Below are positions 63,987-64,000 of a stretch of DNA of 64,000 bases, one piece after another (positions within the stretch are counted from its first letter, which is position 1; each line of letters opens with the position of its first letter). This stretch comes from Aristolochia californica (lineage: Eukaryota > Streptophyta > Magnoliopsida > Piperales > Aristolochiaceae). The notes below the pieces were generated by a model, which was not told where the DNA came from, made no database searches, and saw only the letters and a list, made by a program, of their open reading frames with translations. The stretch lies in assembly GCA_029961685.1 (NCBI GenBank), contig JARWKL010000007.1:30248027-30312026 (forward strand), written 5' to 3'. The position numbers were made by a program, and so were the translations under genes.

Positions 63987-64000
63987 GAGATGTTGGAGAA

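Overview
This window is repeat-dense plant nuclear DNA. I see no intact host gene in it; nearly every base that can be assigned belongs to LTR retrotransposons, their miniature derivatives (TRIMs) or DNA transposons, inserted into one another. Evidence for a flowering plant: Ty3/gypsy chromoviruses with C-terminal chromodomains, Ty1/copia elements, LTRs followed by initiator-tRNA-Met primer sites (TGGTATCAGAGC), telomere-like TTTAGGG tracts, and captured cDNA fragments of typical plant proteins (pentatricopeptide-repeat proteins, vacuolar H+-pyrophosphatase, an AIP2-like RING ligase, a DUF7798/FAM114-like protein). The species cannot be named from the sequence.

I use working family letters. 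Gypsy chromoviruses: F (F1 8219-13063, F2 41763-47281), E (E0 minus strand 191-1179 plus 7350-7716; E1 21611-26762 plus 29332-30056; E2 54146-55993 plus ~57960-59242), K (26763-29330, minus), L (59243-59958, minus). Non-autonomous gypsy derivatives whose pol is replaced by host-gene fragments: C (1180-7344), B (30796-34529), D (60307-63986). Copia: H (H1 14338-15359 plus 18589-18800; H2 38761-48921, minus), A (many copies, mostly lacking pol), and a pol-deleted gag element at 36175-38518 (I). J is one further LTR plus leader (48998-50820). TRIMs: M, N, O nested at 4147-5990 inside C; P at 59959-60302 and, in pieces, beside F1 and inside F2. DNA elements: a hAT-like element at 50821-53147 and an unclassified 3.2-kb insertion with a 9-bp target duplication at 15369-18579.

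Layout. 1-8.2 kb: E0 (minus) split by cargo element C, itself split by TRIM N. 8.2-13.4 kb: F1, flanked by TRIM P pieces. 13.4-21.6 kb: A leader and LTR, degraded copia H1 split by the 3.2-kb insertion, then unclassified AT-rich DNA and an old copia gag. 21.6-30.1 kb: E1 split by K. 30.1-38.8 kb: A copy split by cargo element B, then the pol-deleted copia. 38.8-48.9 kb: H2 split by F2. 49-53.2 kb: J leader split by the hAT element. 53.2-59.2 kb: an A/E2 mosaic. 59.2-64 kb: L fragment, TRIM P, cargo element D.

How the parts work together: F and E encode, in broken form, the enzymes (protease, RT/RNase H, integrase with chromodomain) that could have mobilised B, C and D. Those three keep LTRs, primer site, a gag-like leader and a short chromodomain-derived tail next to the polypurine tract, but carry host exons in place of pol. 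The observations most worth checking are this cargo-carrying family with its shared non-gag leader ORF, and a tRNA T-arm/B-box-like motif found 25-29 nt after the primer site in every TRIM copy here but not in the large elements examined.
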